Part shown: positions 8,281-17,032 of the stretch, one piece after another
Numbering within the stretch: position 1 is the stretch's first letter
How the letters are laid out: every line of letters begins with the position of its first letter
Position numbers and translations under genes: made by a program
From: Kitasatospora cinereorecta
GTDB taxonomy: Bacteria > Actinomycetota > Actinomycetes > Streptomycetales > Streptomycetaceae
DNA: 64,000 nt
Reading direction: 5' to 3'
Assembly (NCBI RefSeq): GCF_024172095.1
Contig: NZ_JAMZDX010000003.1
Coordinates: forward strand, 1 to 64,000
Notes under the pieces: generated by a model
The model's database searches: none
The model's input: the letters and a program-made list of their open reading frames with translations, nothing else
What the model was told of the DNA's origin: nothing

Positions 8281-9531
8281 ATGAGCATGGACCTCGGACA
8301 GGGCGCGGTCGCCACGGACCGGCCGCAGGCCGAGCAGCCGGTACCGCTGCGACGCAACCGGCGCTTCCAACTGCTCTGGGGCGGTGCGGCCTCCGCGATG
8401 CTGGGCACCTGCGTTGCCGACACCGCCTACCCCCTGCTCCTGCTGGCGATGACGGGATCGGCCTCGCTCGCGGGCGCGTTCGGTGCGGTCCAGTTCGCCT
8501 CGTCCGCCGTCTTCGGCCTGCACGGCGGCTCCCTCGCCGACCGCCACGACCGCTGCCGGATCCTGCTCGCAGCCGACGGCGTCCGCCTGCTCGCCGCACT
8601 CAGCGTGGTGGCCGCGATGGCACTGCACCACCTCACCGTCCCGCACACCCTGCTGGTCGCCGCCGTGCTCGGCGCCACCATGGCGTACGGCGGGCCGGTT
8701 CGGATGCTCGCCATCCGCTCGGTGGTCCCGCCCGAGCAGCTCCGGCAGGCGCTCGCCCAGGACGAACTGCGCGTCAACGGCTCGGCCCTGCTCGGCCCGC
8801 CGCTGGCCGGCTTCCTGTTCGGACTCGGCGGTGCAGTCCCGTTCCTGACCACCGCGCTGACCTCGCTGCTCGCCCTCACCGCCGCCGGCGCCGTCCGTTT
8901 CGAGAGCCCGACCGCCGAGGGCCGGGGCGAGCGCGGCGGCGTCCTGGACGGCCTGCGCCACCTGTTCTCCGCGCCGCTGCTGCGTTCGACGCTGCTGGTC
9001 ACCCTGGCGCTCAACCTGACCGGCTCGGCGATGCTCCTCGCTGTGATGGTGATGCTCCGCAACGGCGGCACCTCCAGCACCGGTACCGGGTTCGCCCTGG
9101 CCGGCGAGGCGGTCGGCGGCCTGCTCGGCGCGCCCCTGGTGACCCGGCTGCACCGGCGGCTGGCGCCGGGCGCCCTGCTGCTGTCGGTGGGCTGGCTCGG
9201 GGTGGTGCTGTTCCTGGTGCCGGCGGCGGTGGGCGGTCCGGTCGCGGTGTTCTGCTCGCTGGCGGCGATGACGCTCGGCGTCCCGTCGCTGCGGGTGATG
9301 GTGGACGTGCTGATCTTCCAGCGGGTCCCGGACGAGCTGCGGGGCCGGGTGATCGCAGCGACGATGACGGTGCTGATGGTGGGTCTGCCGATCGGCACCT
9401 TCGTCTCCGGCCTGCTGCTGGACCACCTCGCGCCGCAGGCCGTCCTGGTCCTGTTCGCCGGAGTGCTGGCGCTCGGCCTGCTGCCGGCCACCCTGGGCCG
9501 CTCGCTGCGGGGGACCGCCTGGCCGGTGTGA
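8281..9531 (+). CDS. MFS transporter
   Basis: A 416-residue major facilitator protein with about 12 hydrophobic segments. The loop after helix 2 reads GGSLADRHDRCRILL, close to the MFS motif A, as in MFS_3/enterobactin-exporter-like proteins. ATG at 8281 is chosen, with another ATG two codons later; upstream in-frame starts fall inside the operator repeats. The substrate is not evident. Divergent from, and probably controlled by, the ArsR-like regulator. It ends before a strong convergent hairpin. Confidence 0.85.
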   Translation: MSMDLGQGAVATDRPQAEQPVPLRRNRRFQLLWGGAASAMLGTCVADTAYPLLLLAMTGSASLAGAFGAVQFASSAVFGLHGGSLADRHDRCRILLAADGVRLLAALSVVAAMALHHLTVPHTLLVAAVLGATMAYGGPVRMLAIRSVVPPEQLRQALAQDELRVNGSALLGPPLAGFLFGLGGAVPFLTTALTSLLALTAAGAVRFESPTAEGRGERGGVLDGLRHLFSAPLLRSTLLVTLALNLTGSAMLLAVMVMLRNGGTSSTGTGFALAGEAVGGLLGAPLVTRLHRRLAPGALLLSVGWLGVVLFLVPAAVGGPVAVFCSLAAMTLGVPSLRVMVDVLIFQRVPDELRGRVIAATMTVLMVGLPIGTFVSGLLLDHLAPQAVLVLFAGVLALGLLPATLGRSLRGTAWPV

Positions 9532-9599
9532 GCGGCAGGAAGCGGCGGCTGACGGCCTGTCGGGGGCGTCGGCGAGGTGAAGGGCGTCGGCGAAGCGAA

Positions 9600-9631
9600 G
9601 GGCCCGCCGGACCGAGTGGTCCGGCGGGCCC
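9600..9631. terminator. Bidirectional terminator hairpin
   Basis: GGGCCCGCCGGACC (9600-9613) pairs perfectly with GGTCCGGCGGGCCC (9618-9631) around a GAGT loop, between convergent genes. Two imperfect direct copies of a GGGCGTCGGCGA motif precede it. Confidence 0.75.
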
Positions 9632-9676
9632 GAGCGCTTTCTGTCTGCCAGTGGCCTGTTTGCCTGCGGTGGGTGG

Positions 9677-10552
9677 TCAGCTCTCCAGGCGGATGGAGGT
9701 GCGGGCGGAGACCGGGCCGCCGGAGGGGCCGGTGAGGTCGGCCTGGACCAGGTAGTTGCCGGGCTGGGCGGCCGTCGGGTCGGCGCTGGCGCACTGCTGC
9801 TTGGAGCGGCTGCGGTCCCAGTTGAAGGTCTCGGTCAGGCCGCTGCCGGCGGTGATCTGCGCCCAGGTGCCGGACCGGTCGGTGGGGCAGTCGCCCGAGG
9901 ACCAGATCCGCTCGCCGCTGCTGGAGGTCACGGTGATGGTCGAGGCGGTCCGGCCGAGGTCGACCCGGCAGTTGGCGCCCGAGGTGTTGCGGACGGTCAG
10001 CGCCAGGCGCGGCCGGTCCTTCGACTGGTACGAGTTCTGGGCGCTGGCCAGCTCCAGGGCGATCTGCGAGGCGGAGCAGATCGGCAGGGCCATCACCTCG
10101 GCGGTGTTGACCTGCGGGGCGCCGCCCGTCCCGCCGCCGGTGCCGCCGGCCGTGCTGCCCGTTCCGCCCGTGCCGCCGGAGGCTCCGCCGCCGGTCGAGC
10201 CGCTGCCGGTACCGCCTGCGGCCGACCCGGGGGCGGGCGAACTGCCGCCGCTGGTACCGCCGGTGGTGATGCTGACGTCGCCGCCACCGCCGCCGGAGAC
10301 GCTGCCGCCGCCACCGGTGCCACCGGGGCGGGAGGTGATCGCGGAGCCGGACGGCGAGGCACCGGGGGTGATCGACTGCGCGGGTGCCGGGAGGGCACTG
10401 CCCTGCGGCTTCTTGCCGCCTCCGTCACCCAGGCCACCGGCCAGCCAGACGATCAGGGCCAGGACGGCGGCCAGGGCGGCGAACACGACGAGGCGCCGCC
10501 GCCAGTAGATCGACGCCGGCAGCGGTCCCACGGGTTGACGCAGAGAGGGCAC
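9677..10552 (-). CDS. Membrane-anchored secreted protein, Gly/Ser-rich linker plus C-terminal beta domain
   Basis: A 291-residue protein. A short basic N-terminus (YWRRRLVV) is followed by one membrane helix around residues 20-42, a Gly/Ser/Thr-rich linker of about 90 residues, and a C-terminal domain (~150-291) with four Cys and an Ig- or DUF4232-like strand pattern (ALTVRNTSGANCRVDLG, ETFNWDRS). It is probably exposed outside the membrane; the function is unknown. GTG at 10552 is preferred over the TTG two codons upstream because a -10 box sits exactly 6 bases before it. Confidence 0.7.
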   Translation of the reverse strand: MPSLRQPVGPLPASIYWRRRLVVFAALAAVLALIVWLAGGLGDGGGKKPQGSALPAPAQSITPGASPSGSAITSRPGGTGGGGSVSGGGGGDVSITTGGTSGGSSPAPGSAAGGTGSGSTGGGASGGTGGTGSTAGGTGGGTGGAPQVNTAEVMALPICSASQIALELASAQNSYQSKDRPRLALTVRNTSGANCRVDLGRTASTITVTSSSGERIWSSGDCPTDRSGTWAQITAGSGLTETFNWDRSRSKQQCASADPTAAQPGNYLVQADLTGPSGGPVSARTSIRLES

Positions 10553-10558
10553 GCGCAA

Positions 10559-10564
10559 ACTCTA
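10559..10564 (-). promoter_or_regulatory. -10 box TAGAGT, leaderless start of the 9677-10552 gene
   Basis: On the minus strand TAGAGT is followed by 6 bases and GTG. No Shine-Dalgarno sequence is present. Confidence 0.5.
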
Positions 10565-10708
10565 CGAGACTGTGTGCACTCGTTGACGCATCAACACTGC
10601 ACCGGGGGCACTTCCTTCACATGATCCGCCATTTGCTCCGGATGAGGGAAGGACGCGGGTAGGGGATGCGGGAAGGGGAGGCGGAGGCGGCGCGTCACCC
10701 GCCACCCC

Positions 10709-10714
10709 TATAGT
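10709..10714 (+). promoter_or_regulatory. -10 box TATAGT, leaderless rhomboid start
   Basis: TATAGT is followed by exactly 7 bases and ATG at 10722. It shares the divergent gap with the TAGAGT box of the opposite gene. Confidence 0.65.
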
Positions 10715-10721
10715 CGCCGTC

Positions 10722-11474
10722 ATGGCCACCGACCAGGGCTCCACGACCCGCCACGACCCGCTCGACCCCGCCATGATGATCGCGGAGGCGCGCCGGGCGT
10801 TCTTCACCGTGTTCGGCTTCCTGTGCGTGGTGTGGGCGCTCCAGCTGGTCAACTGGCTGGACGACACCCGGCTCGCCATCGACTACGGCATCCGCTCGCA
10901 CGACCTCGACTATCTGCCGAACGTCCTGTCCGCTCCCTTCCTGCACGTGAACTGGCAGCACCTGGAGGGCAATTCCGGGCCGCTGTTCATCTTCGGCTTC
11001 CTCGCCGCATACCGGGGGGTCAAGAAGTTCCTCGGCCTGACCCTGCTGGTGGCGCTGACCAGCGGCGCCGCCGTCTGGCTGTTCGAGCGCGGCACCGTGG
11101 TCACGGTCGGCGCCAGCGGTGTGATCTACGGGTACTTCGGATATGTGGTGCTCCGCGGCCTGTTCGACCGCAACCTGATCGACTCCCTGATCGGTGTGGT
11201 GATGGGAGCCTCGTTCGCCTACATCCTCACGACTGCCGTCCCCGGCACGCCCGGGGTCAGCTGGCTCGGCCACCTCGGCGGGCTGCTCGGCGGTCTGGCC
11301 GGTGCCTGGATCTTCCGGGACCGCGGCGCCCGCCGTACGGCGGCCGGGAGTTCGCCGGCGCCCGGCTCGGCCATCGCACGGGTGCCCGGCTCGGGTGCGG
11401 GGTCGGTCGGCGGCGCCGTCCCGCCGAGCCCGCGGGCCGCCCTGCTCAAGGAGCTGGACGACCTCGGGCTCTGA
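10722..11474 (+). CDS. Rhomboid-family intramembrane serine protease
   Basis: A 250-residue polytopic membrane protein with six or so hydrophobic segments. The catalytic dyad is visible: Ser132 in GASG (TVGASGVIYGY) and His184 in WLGHLGGLLGG. The HxxxN-type segment HVNWQHLEGN of loop 1/helix 2 is also present. A polar, Gly/Ala/Ser-rich cytoplasmic tail of about 45 residues follows the last helix. Such enzymes cleave single-pass membrane proteins; the substrate here is unknown. The adjacent divergent gene codes for a single-pass membrane protein, a speculative candidate. Confidence 0.9.
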   Translation: MATDQGSTTRHDPLDPAMMIAEARRAFFTVFGFLCVVWALQLVNWLDDTRLAIDYGIRSHDLDYLPNVLSAPFLHVNWQHLEGNSGPLFIFGFLAAYRGVKKFLGLTLLVALTSGAAVWLFERGTVVTVGASGVIYGYFGYVVLRGLFDRNLIDSLIGVVMGASFAYILTTAVPGTPGVSWLGHLGGLLGGLAGAWIFRDRGARRTAAGSSPAPGSAIARVPGSGAGSVGGAVPPSPRAALLKELDDLGL

Positions 11475-11501
11475 CGCCGGTCGCGCCCCGGGTGGAGCGG
11501 C

Positions 11502-11963
11502 TCAGCTCCAGGTGACGCCGGCCGGCTCCTTGATGGTGGCGTTGAGCCGGTTGAACAGGTTGGTCACACCGATCAGCAGGATCAGCGCGGAGAGCTGCTG
11601 CTCGTCGAAGTGGGCGGAGACCCGGGCCCACTGCTCGTCCGGCACGGCGTCGGCGGAGCGGTCGGCGAGCCGGGTGACCGTCTCGGCGAGCTCCAGCGCG
11701 GCCCGTTCGGCCTCGGTGAAGAACGGAGCCTCGCGCCACGCGGCGACCGCGGCCACCCGCTCGTCGGCGGCGCCGGCCTTGCGCAGGTTCACGGTGTGGC
11801 CGTGGACGCACGCGCTGCAGCCGTTGATCTGGCTGGTGCGCAGCCCGACCAGCTCCTGCAGTTCCTGGGAGATGCCGCCCTGGTTGACGGCCTTGAGGAT
11901 GCTGCCGATGCCCTTCATGGCGTCGGGCAGGACGTAGGCGGGGTTGGTCATGCGAGCCTGCAC
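11502..11963 (-). CDS. Carboxymuconolactone decarboxylase/AhpD-family protein
   Basis: A 153-residue protein of the all-helical AhpD-like fold. The redox motif CSAC followed by His (NGCSACVHGHT) is intact, as in alkylhydroperoxidase AhpD-core proteins, so a thiol peroxidase or reductase-type role is likely. GTG at 11963 has GGAGGAGATC just upstream and is preferred over the internal ATG four codons later. It is transcribed towards the rhomboid gene. Confidence 0.85.
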   Translation of the reverse strand: MQARMTNPAYVLPDAMKGIGSILKAVNQGGISQELQELVGLRTSQINGCSACVHGHTVNLRKAGAADERVAAVAAWREAPFFTEAERAALELAETVTRLADRSADAVPDEQWARVSAHFDEQQLSALILLIGVTNLFNRLNATIKEPAGVTWS

Positions 11964-12161
11964 GGTGATCTCCTCCGACACGGCGGTGGTTCGGTTTCGC
12001 GGCCCGCTGGGCGGGCGCCTCACTGCATCGACGGACGGGCCCGGGCGGATGTGACAGCGCGGCGGGAGGAGTTTTCGGCCCGCTTCCCCGACCCCCGGAC
12101 TACCCGAGGTCGAGCCGAAGGGGCCGGAGGGGTGCGGCCTTCGTGGGAGGATCGAGGGGCC

Positions 12162-13076
12162 ATGGTTGCCACTTCGCCTTCCGCCCCCGCCACCGCCTCG
12201 CAGCTGCACAGCACCCTGCACACCACCGTGATCGACTGGTACGAGGCCAACGCCCGCGATCTGCCCTGGCGGACGCCCGACGCCTCGCCGTGGGCGGTGA
12301 TGGTGAGCGAGTTCATGCTCCAGCAGACCCCGGTGAAGCGGGTGCTGCCCGCGTACGCGGCGTGGCTGGAGCGCTGGCCGACGCCGGCCGACCTCGCCGC
12401 GGACGCGCCCGGCGAGGCCGTCCGGATGTGGGGCCGGCTCGGCTACCCGCGGCGGGCGCTGCGACTGCACGCCGCCGCCACCGCGATCACCGAGGACCAC
12501 GGCGGCGAGGTGCCGAGCGACCACGCGGCGCTGCTCGCGCTGCCCGGGGTGGGGGAGTACACGGCGGCCGCGGTCGCCTCGTTCGCCTTCCGGCAGCGGC
12601 ACGCGGTGCTGGACACCAATGTGCGGCGGGTCTTCGCTCGGGCGGTGACCGGCGTGGAGTACCCGGCGCAGGCGACCACCGCTGCGGAGCGCCGTACCGC
12701 GACCGAGCTGCTGCCGGCCCGCGCCGAGACGGCGGCGACCTGGGCGGTGGCGGTGATGGAGCTGGGCGCGCTGGTCTGTACGGCGCGCAGTCCGGAGTGC
12801 GCGGGCTGTCCGCTGCGGGCCGAGTGCGCGTGGCAGCGGGCCGGCCGGCCGCCGTACGTGGGCCCGGCCCGGCGCGGGCAGACGTACGAGGGGACGGACC
12901 GGCAGGTGCGCGGGAAGCTGCTCGCGGTGCTGCGGGACGCGCACGGCGAGGTGGCGCAGGCTCGGCTCGACGAGGTGTGGCACGACGCGGTGCAGCGGGC
13001 GCGGGCGCTGGACGGGCTGGTCGCGGACGGGCTGGTGGAGCCGGTCGGTCCGGGGGTCTACCGGCTCCCGCAGTAG
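12162..13076 (+). CDS. mutY: A/G-specific adenine DNA glycosylase
   Basis: A 304-residue base-excision repair enzyme that removes adenine mispaired with 8-oxoguanine. It has the catalytic Glu50 in SEFMLQQTPV, the helix-hairpin-helix LPGVGEYTAAAVASFAF, the catalytic Asp151 in VLDTNV, and a [4Fe-4S] cluster loop Cys206-X6-Cys213-X2-Cys216-X5-Cys222. It is shorter than E. coli MutY (350) because the C-terminal NUDIX-like 8-oxoG reader is reduced to a small winged-helix-like tail (RQVRGKLLAVLRD onward), as in other actinomycetes. It lies in the same neighbourhood as radA and disA. Confidence 0.93.
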   Translation: MVATSPSAPATASQLHSTLHTTVIDWYEANARDLPWRTPDASPWAVMVSEFMLQQTPVKRVLPAYAAWLERWPTPADLAADAPGEAVRMWGRLGYPRRALRLHAAATAITEDHGGEVPSDHAALLALPGVGEYTAAAVASFAFRQRHAVLDTNVRRVFARAVTGVEYPAQATTAAERRTATELLPARAETAATWAVAVMELGALVCTARSPECAGCPLRAECAWQRAGRPPYVGPARRGQTYEGTDRQVRGKLLAVLRDAHGEVAQARLDEVWHDAVQRARALDGLVADGLVEPVGPGVYRLPQ

Positions 13077-13162
13077 GAGCGGTAGGAGCGGTAGGAGCAG
13101 TAGGGGCGGTAGGACCGGAGGCCGGCAGTACCGGACACGGTCGTCGCAGCCGGAGAACCCGA

Positions 13163-13236
13163 AGGGGCGCGGGGGCCGCGCGCCGTACCGCGCACCACGT
13201 GGGTGCACGGCCGGTCGCGCGGCTCCCCGCGCCCCT
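13163..13236. repeat. Intergenic palindromic repeat, terminator-like
   Basis: AGGGGCGCGGGG (13163-13174) pairs with CCCCGCGCCCCT (13225-13236), with an inner CCGCGCG/CGCGCGG pair. The same outer arm occurs at 37.29 kb, so this is a dispersed GC-rich palindrome family. It lies between convergent mutY and the DHA2 gene. A 9-base tandem of GGAGCGGTA-like units precedes it at about 13073-13119. Confidence 0.65.
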
Positions 13237-13260
13237 GTCGGTGCGCGGTCGGCGCTGCGG

Positions 13261-14862
13261 TCAGACCGCCGCCTCGAGGTGCTGCTCGGGCTTGGCCTGG
13301 CCGGGCTGGCCGCCACCGCGGAGCGGGATCTCGCGCAGGAAGAGCGCGGCGGCCACGGCCACCAGGCTGATCACGGCGCCCCACAGGAAGACGGTGTGCA
13401 TGCCGTTGGAGATGCCGTGCTGGTAGGCGTCCAGCAGCGGACCCTTCAGCTCCTTGAGCTTCGCCGGGCTCATCTGCGCCGAGCCCTCGCCACCGCCGCC
13501 GGCGTTGAAGCCGGGGACGGCCTTCATCGACTCGGTGACCCGGTTGGTGAACAGCGAGCCGAACAGTGCCACACCGAAGGAGCCGCCGATGGTGCGGAAC
13601 AGGGTGGCGGACGAGGAGGCGACGCCCATGTCCTTGAGCTCCACGCTGTTCTGGGCGACCAGCATGGTGATCTGCATCAGGAAGCCCATGCCCGCGCCGA
13701 GCACGACCATGTAGCAGGCGGAGGTGAAGCGGCTGGTCTCGGTGCCGAGGGTGGAGAGCAGCAGCGAGCCGCCGGCCATCACCGCGGTGCCGATGATCGG
13801 GTAGATCCGGTACTTGCCGGTCTTGCTGACGGCCTGGCCGACCACCAGGGAGATCACCAGCATGCCGAACATCATCGGCATCAGCAGCAGGCCGGAGTTG
13901 GTGGCCGAGGCGCCCTGGACGATCTGCTGGTAGGTCGGCAGGAAGGTGACGGCGCCGAACATGCTGAAGCCGACGATGAAGCCGATCACCGAGACCATGG
14001 TGAAGTTGCGGTTCTTGAACAGGCCGAGCGGGATGACCGGCTCGTCGACGCGCTGCTCGACGTAGCAGAAGCCGATCAGGCTGGCGGCGGACAGCGCGGC
14101 CAGGCCGAGGATCTGCTTCGAGCCCCAGGCGTACTCGTGGCCGCCCCAGGTGGTGATCAGGACCATCGAGGTGATGCCGACGGTGAGCAGCACCGCACCG
14201 AAGTAGTCGATCTTCGCGTTGGAGCGGACCTTGGGCAGCTTCAGCACGATGACGATGAAGGCGAGCGCGACGGCGCCGAGCGGCAGGTTGACGTAGAAGG
14301 TCCAGCGCCAGCTCAGGTGGTCGGTGATGAAGCCGCCGATCAGCGGACCGCCGACGGTGGCGAGCGCCATCACGGCGGCGAACATGCCCTGGTACTTGCC
14401 GCGGTCGCGCGGGGCGACCAGCGCACCCATGATCGACATGACGCCGACCATCAGACCGCCGGCGCCGAGACCCTGGACGGCGCGGAAGGCGATCAGCTCG
14501 GTCATCGACTGGGAGAGGCCGGAGAGCGCCGAGCCCAGCAGGAAGATCGCGATCGAGGTGAGGAAGGAGCCCTTGCGCCCGTACAGGTCGCCGACCTTGC
14601 CCCAGATCGGGGTGGAGGCGGCGGTGGCCAGGGTGTAGGCGGTCACCACCCAGGACATGTGCTCGGAACCGTGCAGCTCGCCGACGATGGTGGGCATCGC
14701 GGTGCCGACGATCAGGTTGTCGAGCATGGCCAGCAGCATGGCGATGACCAGGCCGATCATCACCAGCCGGATCTCGCGCGGTGAGCGCGGCTCGGGCTCG
14801 CCGGGGCCGCCGGGCGCTGCCGCCGGCTGCTCCGGAGCGGCCTCGGACTTCGGTTGGGTCAT
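13261..14862 (-). CDS. DHA2-family (14-TM) drug-efflux MFS transporter
   Basis: A 533-residue drug:proton antiporter-type protein with about 14 membrane segments. It shows the DHA2 signature LDNLIVGTAMPTIVGEL in helix 1, motif A GDLYGRKG after helix 2, and the helix-5-type GGPLIGGFI. The N-terminus is a 30-residue charged tail. ATG at 14862 is preceded by GGGGAGACC. It diverges from a TetR gene, with inverted 19-base arms in the gap, so TetR repression of an exporter is the expected arrangement. The substrate is unknown. Confidence 0.92.
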   Translation of the reverse strand: MTQPKSEAAPEQPAAAPGGPGEPEPRSPREIRLVMIGLVIAMLLAMLDNLIVGTAMPTIVGELHGSEHMSWVVTAYTLATAASTPIWGKVGDLYGRKGSFLTSIAIFLLGSALSGLSQSMTELIAFRAVQGLGAGGLMVGVMSIMGALVAPRDRGKYQGMFAAVMALATVGGPLIGGFITDHLSWRWTFYVNLPLGAVALAFIVIVLKLPKVRSNAKIDYFGAVLLTVGITSMVLITTWGGHEYAWGSKQILGLAALSAASLIGFCYVEQRVDEPVIPLGLFKNRNFTMVSVIGFIVGFSMFGAVTFLPTYQQIVQGASATNSGLLLMPMMFGMLVISLVVGQAVSKTGKYRIYPIIGTAVMAGGSLLLSTLGTETSRFTSACYMVVLGAGMGFLMQITMLVAQNSVELKDMGVASSSATLFRTIGGSFGVALFGSLFTNRVTESMKAVPGFNAGGGGEGSAQMSPAKLKELKGPLLDAYQHGISNGMHTVFLWGAVISLVAVAAALFLREIPLRGGGQPGQAKPEQHLEAAV

Positions 14863-14913
14863 CGTGGTCTCCCCGGGATGCTGTGCCGGCCGCGGGTCCT
14901 TCGCGGCTCACTT

Positions 14914-14978
14914 ACTTGACGACCGGCTAGTGAATCGTCGACCGGCACGGTAGGTTGTCCACTAGCCGGGCGTCAAGT
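14914..14978. promoter_or_regulatory. TetR operator pair in the exporter/repressor divergent promoter
   Basis: ACTTGACGACCGGCTAGTG (14914-14932) and its inverted copy (14960-14978, one mismatch) face each other 27 bases apart. On the minus strand the right arm contains TTGACG, followed after 18 bases by TACCGT: a good -35/-10 pair for the exporter that the protein would block. TAGGTT (14951-14956) may be the plus-strand -10. Confidence 0.7.
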
Positions 14979-15018
14979 CAGTTTCGGCGGACGTCGCGCG
15001 GGCAGGGAGAATGCACCC

Positions 15019-15090
15019 GTGACGGACGCGGAAGCCCCCGTCGCCCCGACGCCCACCGGACGCAGTCACAAGGCAGGCCGCCAGCGATGA
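15019..15090 (+). CDS. Possible 23-residue leader peptide overlapping the TetR start
   Basis: GTG at 15019 opens 23 codons (VTDAEAPVAPTPTGRSHKAG...) ending in TGA at 15088-15090. The stop overlaps the TetR ATG (15087) as ATGA. GGGAGA lies 8 bases before the GTG. The TetR gene itself has only a modest AAGGCAGG site 9 bases upstream. This could couple TetR translation to the leader; it may equally be chance. Confidence 0.35.
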   Translation: MTDAEAPVAPTPTGRSHKAGRQR

Positions 15091-15728
15091 GTACCACGCA
15101 CCACCCCCGCAGCGACACGCGCGCCCGGATCATCGACGTCGCGCTGGAGCTGTTCGCCGCCCAGGGGTACGAGAAGACATCGCTGCGCGAGATCGCCGAC
15201 CGGCTGGGCGTGACCAAGGCCGCCCTGTACTACCACTTCAAGACCAAGGAAGACATCGTCCGCGGCATCGTGGAGTCGATGGCCGCCCCGATCGACGACA
15301 CCATCGCGTTCGGCGAGGGCAAGCCCTGGTCGCCGGAGCTGCGCGACGAGCTCATCCGCCGCTTCGCCGCCGGCATGGCCGACCGGGCCCCGCTGCTCCG
15401 CTTCTTCCACGAGAACCAGCCCGCCCTCCGCGAGTCCGAGGCCGGGCTGGCGTTCAAGGACCGCATGATCCGGATGGTCCGGCTGCTGCACGGACCGGAG
15501 GCCGACTTCCGCGACCGGCTGCGCGCCACCATGGCGCTGTTCTCGGTCAACTCCGCGATGTTCCTGCTCAAGCACGACGCCGGGGACGACCAGCGCCCCT
15601 GCGGCCCGGAGGGCGACCCCGGCTACCTGGAGCCCAAGCCCGCCACCCTCGAGGAGGCGATGGGCGCCGCCCTCGAGGTGGCGCTGGAGATCGGCGCCCG
15701 GATACAGCCCGCGGACCACGCCGAGTAG
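15087..15728 (+). CDS. TetR/AcrR-family transcriptional repressor
   Basis: A 213-residue regulator. The N-terminal TetR DNA-binding domain is typical (RARIIDVALELFAAQGYEKT, SLREIADRLGVTKAALYYHF). The C-terminal ligand domain is variable, with a Cys/Gly/Asp-containing insert (GDDQRPCGPEGDPG). ATG at 15087 is the first Met before the conserved domain. It is divergent from the DHA2 exporter, with strong inverted arms between them, so it most likely represses that exporter and is released by the exported compound (inference from arrangement). Confidence 0.9.
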   Translation: MSTTHHPRSDTRARIIDVALELFAAQGYEKTSLREIADRLGVTKAALYYHFKTKEDIVRGIVESMAAPIDDTIAFGEGKPWSPELRDELIRRFAAGMADRAPLLRFFHENQPALRESEAGLAFKDRMIRMVRLLHGPEADFRDRLRATMALFSVNSAMFLLKHDAGDDQRPCGPEGDPGYLEPKPATLEEAMGAALEVALEIGARIQPADHAE

Positions 15729-15756
15729 ACCGGCTCCGGAAGACCTGCTCGAACGC

Positions 15757-15802
15757 GCCGCGCCGCACGGCACCACCCAGGAGTGGTGCCGTGCGGCGCG
15801 GC
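15757..15802. terminator. Perfect 20-bp terminator hairpin
   Basis: GCCGCGCCGCACGGCACCAC (15757-15776) pairs perfectly with 15783-15802 around a 6-base loop, and the plus strand then reads TTCT. It separates the convergent TetR and M23 genes. Confidence 0.8.
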
Positions 15803-15817
15803 TTCTGCTCGGTCGGA

Positions 15818-16774
15818 TCAGAGGTTGGTGGCGCCGTGCTGCTTCAGGTACGCGACCGGGTCGATGACCGCCGCGTAGCGGTTGGCGCTGCGGATCTCGA
15901 AGTGCAGGTGCGGGCCGGTCGAGTTGCCGGTGCTGCCGGAGCGGCCGATGGTGTCGCCCGCCGAGACGTGCTGGCCGGCCTTCACGCCGAGCTGCGACAT
16001 GTGCGCGTACTGGGCGAAACGGCCGTCGCTGAGCTTCAGGACGATCTCGTTGCCGTACGCGCCGTCCCACCCGGCCGAGACCACGGTGGCGTCGCCGACG
16101 GCGAGCAGCGGGGTGCCGACCGAGACCGCGAAGTCGGTCCCGGTGTGGTAACCGGCCGCGTAGTGGGGGTTGACCTTGCCGTACGGGTTGCTGATCGACG
16201 CGCCCGGCGCGGGGGACGTCCAGGACGGCTTGGCCGGCTCCGGAGCGGGCGCGGGAGCAGGCGCCGGGGCCGGGGCCGGAGCCGCAGCCGGGGCCTGCTC
16301 GGGCGCGGGGGCGGCGGCCGGCAGCTCGGTGCGCTCGGAGCCGCGGGCCGCGTGCTCGTCCGGCTGCGCCTGGGCGTCGGCGGGGGCGGCGGCCGACTCG
16401 ACGGTCAGGTTGTCCGCCTTGGCGACGTGGGCCTGCGAGGAGTCGTGCGCCGCGATCCGGTACGAGGTCGGCTGGCCGACCTGCACGCCTACCGTGGACA
16501 GGGCCGCGCCCGCCGAGGTGAACACCGAGCTGCCCGGCGTGGTCGGCTGCACGGTCTGGGCCGCCGCGTGGCCCGGCATCATCAGCACGCCGAAGGCCAG
16601 CACCGCCGCGCCGCCCCACGCCACGGAGGGCGCCTTGCGGGCGCTCGCCAGGTGCGCCCGGCCGAACGGCATCCGCAGGGCGGGCACGCGGTCGGCGGAG
16701 ACGAGGGAACGGATGTGCTGGGAGGAGCCGATCGCCTGGAGCAGCTTTCGGCCGGCGGTGGGGATGGAACGCAT
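15818..16774 (-). CDS. Secreted M23-family metallopeptidase (LytM-like)
   Basis: A 318-residue cell-wall endopeptidase candidate. After a basic 50-residue N-terminus comes a hydrophobic secretion segment (VAWGGAAVLAFGVLMMPGHA, ending AAAQ), then a spacer and an Ala-Pro repeat linker. The C-terminal M23 domain has the zinc ligands HxxxD (HTGTDFAV) and HxH (GPHLHFEI). It probably cuts peptidoglycan cross-bridges outside the membrane. ATG at 16774 has GAGGTTCC upstream; an in-frame extension to 16873 lacks support. Some Streptomyces genes of this class are under c-di-AMP riboswitch control, but I find no such motif upstream here. Confidence 0.88.
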   Translation of the reverse strand: MRSIPTAGRKLLQAIGSSQHIRSLVSADRVPALRMPFGRAHLASARKAPSVAWGGAAVLAFGVLMMPGHAAAQTVQPTTPGSSVFTSAGAALSTVGVQVGQPTSYRIAAHDSSQAHVAKADNLTVESAAAPADAQAQPDEHAARGSERTELPAAAPAPEQAPAAAPAPAPAPAPAPAPEPAKPSWTSPAPGASISNPYGKVNPHYAAGYHTGTDFAVSVGTPLLAVGDATVVSAGWDGAYGNEIVLKLSDGRFAQYAHMSQLGVKAGQHVSAGDTIGRSGSTGNSTGPHLHFEIRSANRYAAVIDPVAYLKQHGATNL

Positions 16775-17032
16775 CGGGTGACGGAACCTCGCGGACGGGG
16801 CCAGCCCGGGGCCGGGCCGCAGGGCCCGCCGAACTGGGTGGAACGTCCTCAGGTGTAAACGGGCCGGCTCCACGGCCCCAAACGGTGTGACGTACGACGG
16901 TGCGTCGTACCCGGCCCCACCCGGCCGCGATCCGTCCGGGTGGACCGCCGCGGCCCGGTACTACCGTCCCTCGTACCGGGCCCGACCCCTGTGACCATCA
17001 CCACCGGACGGGCGGGGTTCCGCCGGCCCGAA

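Noticed and set aside
13279..14784. Long plus-strand frame opposite the DHA2 exporter
   Set aside because: The Gly/Asp/His/Gln-rich translation is the mirror of a membrane protein gene in GC-rich DNA; the minus strand has clear MFS motifs.
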